5,871 nt of DNA from Pseudomonadota bacterium (GTDB lineage Bacteria > Pseudomonadota > Gammaproteobacteria > Burkholderiales > Burkholderiaceae_D), in contig JAEWBA010000010.1 of the NCBI GenBank assembly GCA_023391395.1, positions 1 through 5,871 of the forward strand, written 5' to 3'. This document shows positions 5,835-5,871 of the stretch, piece after piece. Under the pieces are notes generated by a model. The model did not search any database. It was not told the origin of the DNA and saw nothing but the letters and a program-made list of their open reading frames with translations. Within the stretch, counting starts at the first letter, position 1, and every line of letters begins with the position of its first letter. The translations under genes and the position numbers were made by a program.

Positions 5835-5871
5835 TCAGACGGCGGCGATGACGCCGATTTCGACGGTGTAT
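5835..5871 (-). CDS. C-terminal tail of a gene, probably RidA/YjgF/UK114-family imine deaminase (5' part outside window)
   Basis: On the minus strand the frame entering at the window edge reads YTVEIGVIAAV and stops at TGA 5837-5835. The ending VEIxxIAA is typical of RidA-family C-termini. These small cytoplasmic proteins speed hydrolysis of reactive enamine/imine intermediates to keto acids. The tail ends 15 nt before dadA on the same strand, and a RidA protein next to a DadA-type enzyme makes chemical sense because the dehydrogenase product is an imine. Only 11 residues are visible, so the family call rests on a short match plus context. It was too short to be listed as an ordinary reading frame. 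Confidence 0.45.
   Translation of the reverse strand, partial: YTVEIGVIAAV

Noticed and set aside
5827..5838. Short palindrome CTGACGAGTCAG between the RidA-like tail and dadA
   Set aside because: Arms of 5 bp with a 2-nt centre cannot form a stable RNA hairpin, and it overlaps the stop codon; no support for a function.

Overview
The window is GC-rich, tightly packed and coded almost entirely on the minus strand. Codon use, gene order and protein style suggest a beta-proteobacterium, most likely Burkholderiales (Cupriavidus/Achromobacter/Bordetella-like). That assignment is inferred from overall character; no taxonomic marker gene is present.

Read in the direction of transcription (high to low coordinates), the window opens with the last 11 codons of a gene whose C-terminus looks like a RidA/YjgF imine deaminase (5835-5871). 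Next come a DadA-type FAD-dependent D-amino-acid dehydrogenase (4566-5819), an Asp/Glu-racemase/maleate-isomerase superfamily enzyme that overlaps dadA by ATGA (3796-4569), and a GntR/FadR-type (FCD) regulator 30 nt further on (3061-3765). After a 268-nt intergenic region comes the import half of a branched-chain-amino-acid-type (HAAT) ABC transporter: a periplasmic binding protein (1692-2792), the LivH-type permease (736-1629) and the LivM-type permease, cut off by the window edge (1-743). The two ATPase genes (livG/livF) are not in the window and would be expected just beyond position 1.

As a working model (inference), the transporter imports an amino acid or derivative, the racemase-like enzyme converts its stereochemistry or isomeric form, the flavin dehydrogenase oxidises the D-form to an imino acid, and the RidA-like protein speeds imine hydrolysis to the keto acid. 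The GntR protein would sense a pathway metabolite. The substrate cannot be read from the sequence.

The most unusual part is the 268-nt gap between the regulator and the binding-protein gene. It holds a perfect 8-bp inverted repeat (2940-2959), then a short reading frame of 18 codons with a very strong ribosome binding site (2839-2895). The stop codon of that frame lies inside the 5' arm of a hairpin followed by six U residues (2816-2848), and the hairpin sits directly before the livK ribosome binding site. This is the layout of a translation-controlled transcription attenuator, yet the leader peptide has no Leu, Ile or Val codons. A second RNA hairpin lies between livK and livH. No RNA genes, insertion sequences, CRISPR arrays or phage features were seen.
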